In this document: positions 35,855 through 44,468 of the stretch, one piece after another
How the letters are laid out: each line of letters begins with the position of its first letter
How positions within the stretch are numbered: position 1 is the first letter of the stretch
Assembly: GCA_012517905.1 (NCBI GenBank)
Contig: JAAYUE010000069.1
Location: 157,348-221,347, forward strand
DNA from: Clostridiales bacterium
Lineage (GTDB): Bacteria > Bacillota > Clostridia > Christensenellales > CAG-138
DNA: 64,000 nt
Direction: 5' to 3'
The notes under the pieces: model-generated
Databases searched by the model: none
What the model saw: the letters and a program-made list of their open reading frames with translations, nothing else
Told to the model about the DNA's origin: nothing
Position numbers and translations under genes: made by a program

Positions 35855-37384
35855 GTGAAACGATACAGCGAAAACGAGAAGCCTTTTGTCTACGCCGCGT
35901 TTTCAGGCCTCGACGCGCAGCAAGCGATGCCGATCCTGCAAAAAATCGAAGAGAGCGATGTTTCGGTCTGGTTTTCAGACGGATTCAGCAAAAAGGAGAT
36001 CCGGCGTCTGGAAGCGGCGTATTCCTGCGTCATTGTGCTCTCGCGTCATGCGGCGCGCGACGAGAAGGTTCGGCGCTGCATACAATACGCAGTCCGGTTC
36101 AATAAAAAAATTCTCTGCATCTATCTGGAACCGACGCCGCTCAGCCCGGGGCTGGACCTTCTGCTGAACGCGCTGCAGTCGATCAACAGAGCAGACTATC
36201 CAGACGAGGCGGGTTTTTTCGATAAACTGCTGAGCGCGGAGGTCTTCTCAGGCATGCAGGTCACCGCCGCGCAAAAGCGGTTTGCCAGACGCCGCGGGCT
36301 TGCTTCGGTATTTGTGCCGATCGCCGCCGCCGCGGTCATCATGCTCACCGTCGTGTATCCGCTGCTGATCGCGCCTTCGGTGCTGGCGGCGTCCGGCAGC
36401 CTCAGCAAGGTTGGCTTTGGAAACCTCAGCCTGTCCGAGCTGGCCGCAATGGAGGAGCTGAATGTCGTAGGGGACCGGACGTTCGACCAGTGGTGTTACG
36501 CGTACTATACGAGCGACGCGAAGGACGAGGTCTTTGTCAACGAAATCAGCGACGTCGTGCCAACGGGGAACATCAGCGACATTACGGACCTCGCATTGCT
36601 CAAAAACGTAAAGGTGATGACCTTCGCGGCAAACCAGGTTTCGGATATTACGCCGATTTATCGGCTCAAATCCCTCGAATGGCTCGCGCTGAACTGCAAC
36701 CCGATCACGTCGATCGAAGGGATCGAGGCGCTTCAAAACCTGGTTGCCGTTTCGGTGTCCGGCACCGAGGTGAGCGATATATCGCCGCTGTTCGACATCC
36801 CGTCTCTGGTCTATCTCTCGTTCGAATACACCTATGTAAATAGCATAGAGGGCATCGAACGCCTGCCGCATCTGCTGGGATTCAACCCCGGCAGGTCGAA
36901 TCTGACGGATCTCTCGCCGCTGAATCGAATCGACTTTTCTTATGTGAACGACACGGAAGGGTTCCGGTTTGCGGCGGATGAATCGCTCATTCAGGACTTT
37001 TCTCCGCTGCAGCGCATCCCGAAATTTCGCGATCTCATCGTGACCATCGACCGGGTCGATCGCATCCTGCCGTATGTGCAAAATAAATACGTCCACACGC
37101 TTCTCCTTCGGGGAAGCGATATTCGATCGATCGAAGAACTGTCCTCGCTCGAAGGCCTCGAGGTGCTGTATCTCAACGACAGCAGGAAACTGACGTCGCT
37201 CGAAGGCATCGACCGGCATCGCGATCTGACCGAGATAGAGCTCATGAACTGCCCGAACATCAGGGATTTTTCGCCTCTTTTGGAGCTGCCGAACCTGAAC
37301 ATTGTGCGGCTGACCGTGGGAATGGAGCCGCTGGCGTCGGCGCAGCTCGCCGGCGCGCCATTTGAAATTCTCTATGTGGAGTAA
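35855..37384 (+). CDS. Pseudo-TIR / transmembrane / leucine-rich-repeat protein 1
   Basis: 509 residues. Residues 8-135 form a divergent TIR-like domain (KPFVYAAFSGL, VSVWFSDGF, VIVLSRHAARDEK, KKILCIYLEP) in which the position aligned with the catalytic Glu is Cys75. A transmembrane helix lies at about 150-177, then an extracellular leucine-rich-repeat region (about 185-490) of internalin-like ~22-residue repeats, e.g. VSDITPIYRLKSLEWLALNC and VSDISPLFDIPSLVYLSF. Start is GTG 35855 after a run of seven G. First of three adjacent paralogues and the one with the most repeats. Function unknown; probably a surface sensor. Confidence 0.75.
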   Translation: MKRYSENEKPFVYAAFSGLDAQQAMPILQKIEESDVSVWFSDGFSKKEIRRLEAAYSCVIVLSRHAARDEKVRRCIQYAVRFNKKILCIYLEPTPLSPGLDLLLNALQSINRADYPDEAGFFDKLLSAEVFSGMQVTAAQKRFARRRGLASVFVPIAAAAVIMLTVVYPLLIAPSVLAASGSLSKVGFGNLSLSELAAMEELNVVGDRTFDQWCYAYYTSDAKDEVFVNEISDVVPTGNISDITDLALLKNVKVMTFAANQVSDITPIYRLKSLEWLALNCNPITSIEGIEALQNLVAVSVSGTEVSDISPLFDIPSLVYLSFEYTYVNSIEGIERLPHLLGFNPGRSNLTDLSPLNRIDFSYVNDTEGFRFAADESLIQDFSPLQRIPKFRDLIVTIDRVDRILPYVQNKYVHTLLLRGSDIRSIEELSSLEGLEVLYLNDSRKLTSLEGIDRHRDLTEIELMNCPNIRDFSPLLELPNLNIVRLTVGMEPLASAQLAGAPFEILYVE

Positions 37385-37391
37385 AAAAACG

Positions 37392-38276
37392 ATGGATCGT
37401 ATCTTGTATTGCTCCTACGAAGGCGCTCAGCCGTATGTTTTTTTGCAGTTCGGCGAAGCGGACAGAACGGAAGCCGCCCGGCTCGTGAATACGCTGATCG
37501 ACCAGCGATTCCGGGTCTGTTACGACGAAAACGGCAAAGCGATGCCGGATGCGGAGCGGCTGGCGGAGCGAATCCAGGACTCCGAACTGGCGGTCTTTCT
37601 GCTCTCCGCCGACGCGCTGAAAAGCCTGGCGTTTCGAAGCAGCGTGAACTATGCAATCAGCCGCAGCAAAAAGGTATTCTGCATCTATCTGGACGATCAG
37701 AAGCCCGGATACGGGCTGGAACTGCAGCTGGCGAACATTCCCGGCGCGAAGCGAAGCGATTATCCGGACACGGGCGCGCTGGTCGAGGACATCCTGCTCT
37801 CCGGCTCCTTTCTGCAGACCATGCGCGGAGACGACGCCAGAATTCCGATTCAGACCAGCCGGAAGAAGAAGGCGGCGATCGCGGCGCTGGCCGCCGTTCT
37901 GGCGCTGTTTGTCATTGCAGGCGCGGGCATTGCCGCCTATCGGATCAACTATCAGAACTCCATGGCGGGCCAGATTGAGAAGCTGACGGAGGCCGATTAT
38001 CTGGACCTTTCGAACGGCGATGCTTCGCTGATCGATCTGCTGGCGGGGAAAACCGTCAAAACGCTGATTGCGCGAAACATGGGGCTTCAGGACATCGACG
38101 CGCTGCGCACCGTTTACTGCGAAGAGCTGGATTTATCGAACAATCCGCAGATCAATACGCTGGAACCGCTGCTTGAAATCGAAAGTCTGAAAATCGTTCG
38201 GGTGTCGCAGGACATGTATCCCGCGCTGATCAGAATCGGCGGGCGGCACGCGTTTCAAATCGTGATCACCGAATAG
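37392..38276 (+). CDS. Pseudo-TIR / transmembrane / short LRR protein 2
   Basis: 294 residues. TIR-like domain at 10-140 (QPYVFLQFGEADRTEAARLV, RVCYDENGKAMPDAE, LAVFLLSADALKS, KKVFCIYLDD); the Glu position is Ser84. Transmembrane helix at about 160-183, then a short LRR-like region (LSNGDASLIDLLAGKTVKTL, YCEELDLSNNPQINTLEPLL). ATG 37392 is preferred: GTGGAG 10 bases upstream and alignment to paralogue 3 (YEGAQPYVF versus YEGEKPYIF). The alternative ATG 37374 would overlap the upstream stop. Gap to the preceding gene is 7 bp, so an operon. Confidence 0.72.
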   Translation: MDRILYCSYEGAQPYVFLQFGEADRTEAARLVNTLIDQRFRVCYDENGKAMPDAERLAERIQDSELAVFLLSADALKSLAFRSSVNYAISRSKKVFCIYLDDQKPGYGLELQLANIPGAKRSDYPDTGALVEDILLSGSFLQTMRGDDARIPIQTSRKKKAAIAALAAVLALFVIAGAGIAAYRINYQNSMAGQIEKLTEADYLDLSNGDASLIDLLAGKTVKTLIARNMGLQDIDALRTVYCEELDLSNNPQINTLEPLLEIESLKIVRVSQDMYPALIRIGGRHAFQIVITE

Positions 38277-38285
38277 GAGACCGGC

Positions 38286-39251
38286 ATGAGCGAATTTGTC
38301 AGAGCCTATGAGGGAGAGAAACCCTATATCTTTGTAAGCTACGCGCACCGGGACCGCGACGCGGTGCTCCCCGTGATACGCGAACTATACGGGCGCAACT
38401 ACAGAATCTGGTATGACGAGGGCATTGCGCCGGGAAGCGAATGGCCGCACAACATCGAACTGCACCTTGGCCGCGCCGCGGCGGTGATGGCGTTTGTATC
38501 CGGTGCTTATGCGGACTCGGTCAACTGCAGAAAAGAGCTGATGACGGTTCCGCCCGGGATACCGATTATTCCGATTGAGCTGGACGGCGTGTCCGCGCAT
38601 GCGCTGCTGCCGGGCAAGGAGGCCGTCCGGATGACGGACGGCTGGATCGAGAGGCTGGAAGCCGAAGGCAGGCTGAGCGGCGCGCTCATCGGCGACGGCG
38701 TCGAAGGATATCAGTATGCGATCGATCGTCAAAAGAGCTTCAACGTGTGGAATCTGATGCTGGGGCTGGCCGCCGTGCTGACCGTCGCGTTCTCCGTGTC
38801 GCTGTACGGGCTTTACGACGGCTGGTTCGACGGGATGCTGCCGGCCAGACAGCCTGTCGTCCAGACGGCGGCGCCGACGGCGACGCCGCAGGAAGCGATA
38901 TCGATCGACGACAGCCTGATCGGCAGCGTTCTTCCGGTCCGGTTCTCGTCGGACGAAGAAAAAAGCGCGGTATATAAAAAACTCGGCTGGGAGCAGCCGT
39001 ACGAGATGACCTACAAGGATCTGGTCAATATGGAATCCGTGGATCGTCTGGAGATCGGGGACGAGCCGATCTCCGACATCGGCTTTGCGGCGTATCTTCC
39101 CAATCTGCAGATGATCACGCTGAACAGTTCGTATATCCGGGACCTCTCCCCGCTGATCGAATGTCCGCGGTTGCAGACGGTTCTGGTCAGCGCCGATATG
39201 CTGCCGATGACCATTCCGGAAGACAGGAGCTTTGCGGTGGAGGTATCATAG
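38286..39251 (+). CDS. TIR-domain / transmembrane / LRR-like protein 3 (catalytic residue retained)
   Basis: 321 residues. A clear TIR_2-type domain at 10-145: KPYIFVSYAHRDRDAVLPVI, IWYDEGIAPGSEWPHNIE (BB-loop region), MAFVSGAYADSVNCRKEL with Glu84 at the position that is catalytic in NAD-cleaving TIR enzymes. Transmembrane helix at about 154-176, a Thr/Pro-rich linker (TAAPTATPQE), then a C-terminal LRR-like segment (ISDIGFAAYLPNLQMITLN, IRDLSPLIECPRLQTVLV). ATG 38286 follows paralogue 2 by 9 bp. Topology predicts an inside TIR and an outside LRR, opposite in order to animal Toll receptors. Whether it hydrolyses NAD is untested. Confidence 0.8.
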   Translation: MSEFVRAYEGEKPYIFVSYAHRDRDAVLPVIRELYGRNYRIWYDEGIAPGSEWPHNIELHLGRAAAVMAFVSGAYADSVNCRKELMTVPPGIPIIPIELDGVSAHALLPGKEAVRMTDGWIERLEAEGRLSGALIGDGVEGYQYAIDRQKSFNVWNLMLGLAAVLTVAFSVSLYGLYDGWFDGMLPARQPVVQTAAPTATPQEAISIDDSLIGSVLPVRFSSDEEKSAVYKKLGWEQPYEMTYKDLVNMESVDRLEIGDEPISDIGFAAYLPNLQMITLNSSYIRDLSPLIECPRLQTVLVSADMLPMTIPEDRSFAVEVS

Positions 39252-39399
39252 CCGCCGATTTATTGGAAGCCATATGACATGAAATGCCAGCAAGGCAATC
39301 GCGGAGGTGCGCTTTGCCGGCTCCATCGATGCCTTGGACGGTCAGGGAAAAGCGTATTGACATCTTCTCAAAATTAATATTGAAGCGGGTGACAGCAGT

Positions 39400-41613
39400 A
39401 TGAAAACACCGGAAAAACAGGCCGCGAATCCAAAAAACACGGAGGAGCCGTCGTTTTTGGAAACGTTCGGGTTTCTCCTCAGTTCCTCGCAGATCGGTCT
39501 GGTGATCACCGACGCCAACGGGACAATCAGCAGCTTTAACAAAGCGATTCAGGACTTGCTGGGGATTCAAATCGAAGAATACCGAAACAAAAACGTATGC
39601 GATCTATACGCGCACCCGGAGGATCGACAGCGACTTTTGGATATTCTCGCGGTGTCGGGAACGGTGCGGAATTTTGAGGTCGAGATCAAGCACAAAAACG
39701 GCTCGCTGCGGACCGTTCTTGCCAACATCGACTATATCGAGCTCAATGGGGAGCATGTGCTGCTCACCTCGCTGTACGACATTACGCAGTACAGCGCGGC
39801 GCAGAAAAGAAGGATCAAAAGCGATGAGAATTACCGGACGCTGTTCAGCAATGCGCCGGTGGGCATCACCGTTACGGATATCAAAGGCAATCTTCTGATC
39901 AGCAACAATGCCATCAACGAATTGCTGGGCTACAGCGCGGAAGAGCTGAAGAGAATCAACGTGCGCGACTTCTATCGGATCTCAGACGACAGAAAGCAGC
40001 TGCTGGAACTGACGAACCGGCTGGGCAGCGTGCGCGATTTTGAAACGGTTTTCCAGCATAAAAACGGCGCTCCGATCTCGGTATTGCTGAACATGGACAT
40101 CATAGAGTTCAACGGAAAAGCAAATATGCTGCTGACTTCGATTCGCGATATCACATATCTGAAGTGCACGGAAGAGGAGCTGACCAAGGAACGCGATTTT
40201 TCAAACGCGGTTCTGAACATCGCCGCGACGCTCACGGTGGTGATCGATCATAGCGGGGTCATCCTGCGGTTTAACCGCTCCTGCGAACTGGCAAGCGGCT
40301 ATTCCGCCGATGAGACCATCGGCGTGAATCTGGCGGACACGCACTTTTTCGAACCCAATATCACGCTCGCCAAGATCGAGAAATTGCTCAGCGGCGACTA
40401 TCCCGGCGTATATGAAACCGTGCTCGTTTCAAAAACTGGGAACAGGAGGCTGATCTCCTGGACGTTTGCCTCCATTCTTGACCACGAGGGGCGCGTGGAG
40501 TTCATTATTGCCACGGGCATCGACATCACCGAGCGGCAGAAAGCGGAGGACGACCTGAAAGTCGCCAATGAAAAACTCGCGTCCTGGGTTAAAGCGCTCG
40601 AGGAGCGAACCGAAGAACTGAATCAGCTGAATGAGATGGGCGAGCAGCTCCAGAGCTGCCAGACCATCGCCGAGGCCTGCAGCATCAGCATTCAATATAT
40701 CCGGAGGATTTGTCCGGCCAGCGGCGGCGCGCTCTATCTGGTGAAAGAGTCGCGGAACATTGCCGAGGCGATGGGCAGCTGGGGCGAGCAATCCTACACG
40801 CAGCAGACGTTTGACCTGATGAGCTGCTGGGCCATCCGGCGCGGACGGCAGCATCTCGTCGACGCGAACCATCCCGGCCTGCTCTGCGGGCATATCAGCG
40901 GACCCGAAGACGGCCAGTACCTCTGCGCCCCGCTGACGATCAATGGCGAGGTGATCGGGATTCTACACCTCAACCATGTCGTTGCGCCCGATCCCGACCG
41001 CGAAAATATGGAGCAAGCGCTGTATACCGAGCACAAGGCGCAGCTCGTTACGATGATTGCGGAGCATATTGCGCTTGCGCTGTCCAACCTGAAACTGAAA
41101 GAAACCCTGCGCCAACAGTCGATTCGCGATGCGCTGACTGGGCTGTATAACCGCCGCTATATGGAGGAAACGCTGGAACGGGAGCTGAGCCGCGCCGCGC
41201 GGGAAACCCTGCCGGTCGGGGTTATGATGTTTGACATAGACCACTTCAAGAATTTCAACGATCTGGAAGGGCATGACGCCGGCGACGAACTGCTGCGCGA
41301 GCTTGGAGTGATGCTCAACAAGTCCATTCGCGGCTCGGACATCGTCTGCCGGTATGGCGGGGAAGAGTTTCTGGTCGTTCTGCCCGGCGCGACAAAGGAA
41401 AACACGCGGCTCCGCGCGGAAGAGCTGCGGTTGGCCGCAAAGGGGCTGCTGGTTTATCATCTCGGGAAACCGCTGGCGAAGTGCACGATATCGATCGGCG
41501 TCGCCGCCTATCCGGAGGATGAAATCTCCGTTGAGCGGCTGCTGAAGGCCGCCGACCAGGCGCTGTATCGCGCGAAAAACGAGGGACGCGACCGCGTCGC
41601 CGTAGCGACATAA
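39400..41613 (+). CDS. PAS-PAS-PAS-GAF-GGDEF diguanylate cyclase
   Basis: 737 residues, soluble. Three PAS domains at about 25-135, 148-262 and 270-390 (IGLVITDANGTISSFNKAI; VGITVTDIKGNLLISNNAIN; LTVVIDHSGVILRFNRSC), a short coiled coil, a GAF domain at about 415-560, and a C-terminal GGDEF domain with intact GGEEF (653-657) and the inhibitory I-site RGSD (644-647). It should make c-di-GMP in response to ligands or redox state sensed by PAS/GAF. ATG 39400 has GGGTGA about 9 bases upstream. It follows the TIR-LRR genes by 148 bp; a shared function is only a possibility. Confidence 0.94.
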   Translation: MKTPEKQAANPKNTEEPSFLETFGFLLSSSQIGLVITDANGTISSFNKAIQDLLGIQIEEYRNKNVCDLYAHPEDRQRLLDILAVSGTVRNFEVEIKHKNGSLRTVLANIDYIELNGEHVLLTSLYDITQYSAAQKRRIKSDENYRTLFSNAPVGITVTDIKGNLLISNNAINELLGYSAEELKRINVRDFYRISDDRKQLLELTNRLGSVRDFETVFQHKNGAPISVLLNMDIIEFNGKANMLLTSIRDITYLKCTEEELTKERDFSNAVLNIAATLTVVIDHSGVILRFNRSCELASGYSADETIGVNLADTHFFEPNITLAKIEKLLSGDYPGVYETVLVSKTGNRRLISWTFASILDHEGRVEFIIATGIDITERQKAEDDLKVANEKLASWVKALEERTEELNQLNEMGEQLQSCQTIAEACSISIQYIRRICPASGGALYLVKESRNIAEAMGSWGEQSYTQQTFDLMSCWAIRRGRQHLVDANHPGLLCGHISGPEDGQYLCAPLTINGEVIGILHLNHVVAPDPDRENMEQALYTEHKAQLVTMIAEHIALALSNLKLKETLRQQSIRDALTGLYNRRYMEETLERELSRAARETLPVGVMMFDIDHFKNFNDLEGHDAGDELLRELGVMLNKSIRGSDIVCRYGGEEFLVVLPGATKENTRLRAEELRLAAKGLLVYHLGKPLAKCTISIGVAAYPEDEISVERLLKAADQALYRAKNEGRDRVAVAT

Positions 41614-41696
41614 CGAACGCATGCTCTCCGGCAGCCGAACCGAACAATAATCCTTTGGCGGAAGTTGAAAAAAATAACAATCAAAATCAGAAAGAA

Positions 41697-41729
41697 CACG
41701 GGACGCGATGCTGCGCCTCGTGCTTTTTT
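41697..41729 (+). terminator. Terminator after the diguanylate cyclase
   Basis: CACGGGACGC (41697-41706) pairs with GCGCCTCGTG (41713-41722), with one wobble and one mismatch, then six T. Confidence 0.65.
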
Positions 41730-42184
41730 CTCTTGGTTCGGCTGTTCGGCTCTGCGAACTTTGCTGTTCGATTGCAGTGTCCGATTCCGGGAAAGACTCA
41801 AAACGAACAAAATAGAACAAAATAGTTGACGATTATTTGATAAATAATGTTCGAATTCGTTGACAACGAACATATGCGCCATTATAATGACAACAAGATC
41901 AGATCTGATTATTTTGTTGACTCCTGTATCGGAAAAATTGCAGGAGAAATGGGAGCAAGCATTTATCGACAGCCAAAACCGGATTATACTAATATATGGA
42001 AGGGGATGGATGACGGACAAAACGGCTGGCGGCCGGCGCTGCAACGCGGTACCCCGCGCCAAACAGCACGCCGAGCCGGAGAACGAAGCGCACATCAACA
42101 CAATCACAATCGAACAGTTCACCGATTCCGATGAACGGTTGAAAAAAATCCCCACTTTTCAGGAAGGGTCAAATGGAGGGAATC
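41730..42184 (+). promoter_or_regulatory. Control region of the Sgc-like PTS operon
   Basis: Consensus promoter: TTGACA 41860-41865, 17-bp spacer, TATAAT 41883-41888. A perfect 15-base palindrome TTCGTTGACAACGAA (41856-41870) covers the -35 box, and ATGTTCG (41847-41853) / CGAACAT (41867-41873) adds a wider dyad. Upstream, GAACAAAATA is repeated head-to-tail (41805-41814, 41815-41824), with further GTTCG/CGAAC half-sites between 41738 and 41775. The DeoR protein encoded in the operon is the likely ligand. The ~290-nt leader up to 42184 holds only a weak short ORF. Confidence 0.75.
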
Positions 42185-42916
42185 ATGAAAGAGCATCTGA
42201 TAGCAAATATGACATGGCCGGAAGCCGAACAAAGCATCAAAGAGGCCAGGGCGGTGATCCTTCCGCTGGGGTCAACCGAACAACACGGATATCATATGGC
42301 CGTGGGTACAGACACGGTGGTGAGCGATTATGTCTGCCTGGAGTTGGCAGCGCGTACGAATTGCGTTGTATTACCTACGCTTCCCTATGGCCAGGTGTGG
42401 TCCGCAAAGGGATTTCCCGCGACCATATCTCTCCATCAGAGCACGTTCATTCAGATTGTCAAAGATATTGTGGTCAGTCTCGAGCAGCAGGGCGCGCGAA
42501 ACATCATTCTGTTTTCAGGGCATTATGGCAACATGCAGCCCAGCCGGGACGCCGCGAGAGAGCTGATGGACGAATATGGCTACCGGAACGTATGGTATCT
42601 TGGTTATATGAACGTCGAAAAATACAATGCGGCGCTGATGCAGACGCAGCTGTGGAACAAAAAAACATTCCACGCGGCGGAGCTGGAGACCTCGATCATG
42701 CTGCACATATCGCCTGAAAAGGTGCGAATGGAAAAAGCAGTGCGCGAGGAGCCGGAGGTTCCGGCGGGTCTGGATCTCAGGCCGATACACTGGAAGGAAT
42801 TCTCGCAATCCGGCCTGTTTGGAAACGCTGCATTGGCAACGGAGGAGAAAGGCAAGCAATATTTAGAGTGGTGGCTGAACGACCTGACGCAAATCGTTAC
42901 GCAGAATATCGGCTGA
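42185..42916 (+). CDS. Creatininase-family amidohydrolase
   Basis: 243 residues. Creatininase family of metal-dependent amidohydrolases. Motifs: VILPLGSTEQHGYHMAVGTD (metal-binding Glu, His and Asp), LFSGHYGNMQP, and FHAAELETSIML with a ligand Glu. Family members open cyclic amides or act on formamides; the substrate here is unknown. ATG 42185 has GGAGGG 4-9 bases upstream; ATG 42173 is in frame but overlaps the Shine-Dalgarno. First gene of the PTS operon, so it may act on a transported amide-bearing compound or its product. Confidence 0.87.
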   Translation: MKEHLIANMTWPEAEQSIKEARAVILPLGSTEQHGYHMAVGTDTVVSDYVCLELAARTNCVVLPTLPYGQVWSAKGFPATISLHQSTFIQIVKDIVVSLEQQGARNIILFSGHYGNMQPSRDAARELMDEYGYRNVWYLGYMNVEKYNAALMQTQLWNKKTFHAAELETSIMLHISPEKVRMEKAVREEPEVPAGLDLRPIHWKEFSQSGLFGNAALATEEKGKQYLEWWLNDLTQIVTQNIG

Positions 42917-42986
42917 CGGCATCCGCGCAAAATCGCGCGGTATCACGGGATTCTAGTATGGGAATTAAAAACAGGAGGTTATCACA

Positions 42987-44387
42987 GTGCAAATTTTGAA
43001 CGGATTCAAAATCTTCATGGGTCAGTTTGAGCTGATCATGGGCCTGATCGTATTGGTCGGTTTGCTGGTTCAGAAAAAGGGCGCCGGCGATGTGATCAAG
43101 GGCGTCGTTAAGGCGATCGTAGGCGTTATGATCCTCAAACAGGGCTCGACGCTTCTGCAGTCGGCTTACCGGCCGGTTATGAACATACTGAGCAAGGCGT
43201 TTAATATCACCGGTGTTGTGACGGAAAACTACGCCGGCATGGCCGCCATCAACAGCAATCTGGTGGAGACCGTTCTCAGCGTCATTCCGATCGTCATGCT
43301 GGTCGGATTCCTGATCAACCTGGCGTTTGCGCGCTTTACGCCGCTCAAATACGTGTTCCTCAGCGGGCACACGATGCTTGCGTTCTCAACGCTGGTCGTT
43401 TGGCTCTTCTACTGGTTCTTCAAAGTGGAGGGCGTCATGCTGGTGCTTGCGTCCGGCCTGTTCTGCGGCATGTACTGGACGGTCATGCCCGCGTGGGTAC
43501 ACCGGTACGCCAAACCGTTTGTCGGAAACGACTTCACGCTCGGCCACATCAGCGGCACCTCCGCCGTGTTCAGCACATGGGTTGGCAAGCTGATGGGCGG
43601 ATACAACAAAAAGACGAATCCGAAGATTCACGACGAAGACGAAGACACCATGCAGTTCAAGGGCTTCGCTACGATTTTCAACGATTCGACAGTCGTAACC
43701 TGCCTGCTGATGACGGTTGTTCTGGGCGGTATTGCCTTAATCGCCGGGAAGGATTATATTGTTGAGCAGCAGCAGATCGCAAATATCACGTCCAACTGGG
43801 TGGTCTATACGCTCGAGCTTGGCGCGAGCTTTACGGTCGGCATCGTGGTCCTGCTCACCGGCGTTCGCATGATGATTGCAGAGCTGGTTCCCGCATTCAA
43901 AGGAATCTCCGACAAACTCATTCCGAATTCTGTCCCCGGCCTCGATATGCCGATCTTCTTCCCGCTGGCGCCGCTTTCCTCGATCCTCGGTTTCATCGGC
44001 GCGTTCGTGGGCGAGTTCGTCGGATTTGCAATTCTGCTTGCGGTCGGTTCCCCGATTCTGATGATCCCGGGCATCATCGCGACGTTCTTCGACGGCGGTA
44101 TCGCCGGTGTGTTCGGTTATAAGTACGGCGGAAGGAAAGCCGCGCTTGTTTCCGGCGTTGTCGTCGGCCTCATTCAGATTCTGGGCGGCGTGTTCTTTAC
44201 GAATGTCTCCGGATTGGCCGGTCTCGGCGCCACGTATGGCAACACCGACTTCGGTTCCATCTGGATCGTGATCTCCGGCGTGATGAATGCGGTTCGGAAC
44301 ATCTGGGTGTTCCTGCCGATTCTGATTGCTGCGTTTGTTGCCGCGATCTTCCTGCTGCGTCCCAAAGCTGAGAAGAAAGCCGTTTGA
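42987..44387 (+). CDS. PTS IIC component, ascorbate/SgcC type
   Basis: 466-residue integral membrane protein of the UlaA/SgcC (AG superfamily) family that moves its substrate while it is phosphorylated by IIB. About 11 hydrophobic segments; N-terminus MQILNGFKIFMGQFELIMG and the GVVTENYAGMAAINSNL, PSWV-type and FFDGGIAGVFG loops are family-typical. GTG start 42987 with AGGAGG 8 bases upstream. The gene order with IIB, BtpA and IIA matches the Escherichia coli sgc locus more than ula. Confidence 0.92.
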   Translation: MQILNGFKIFMGQFELIMGLIVLVGLLVQKKGAGDVIKGVVKAIVGVMILKQGSTLLQSAYRPVMNILSKAFNITGVVTENYAGMAAINSNLVETVLSVIPIVMLVGFLINLAFARFTPLKYVFLSGHTMLAFSTLVVWLFYWFFKVEGVMLVLASGLFCGMYWTVMPAWVHRYAKPFVGNDFTLGHISGTSAVFSTWVGKLMGGYNKKTNPKIHDEDEDTMQFKGFATIFNDSTVVTCLLMTVVLGGIALIAGKDYIVEQQQIANITSNWVVYTLELGASFTVGIVVLLTGVRMMIAELVPAFKGISDKLIPNSVPGLDMPIFFPLAPLSSILGFIGAFVGEFVGFAILLAVGSPILMIPGIIATFFDGGIAGVFGYKYGGRKAALVSGVVVGLIQILGGVFFTNVSGLAGLGATYGNTDFGSIWIVISGVMNAVRNIWVFLPILIAAFVAAIFLLRPKAEKKAV

Positions 44388-44396
44388 TGAACAGAT

Positions 44397-44438
44397 CCTC
44401 CCGTCCCGGGAAAGCCGTGGGTTTTCCCGGGACGGAGG
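44397..44438 (+). promoter_or_regulatory. Strong intercistronic hairpin after the IIC gene
   Basis: A 16-bp stem with one bulged C (44397-44413 with 44423-44438) and no T run, between the IIC and DeoR genes. Likely an mRNA stability or processing element rather than a terminator. Confidence 0.5.
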
Positions 44439-44468
44439 GTCGTCGACGGAAAGAAAGGAAATGAAACT

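Noticed and set aside
41847..42134. 95-codon frame in the PTS operon leader
   Set aside because: Overlaps the promoter and palindrome, poor ribosome site, no protein-like features.
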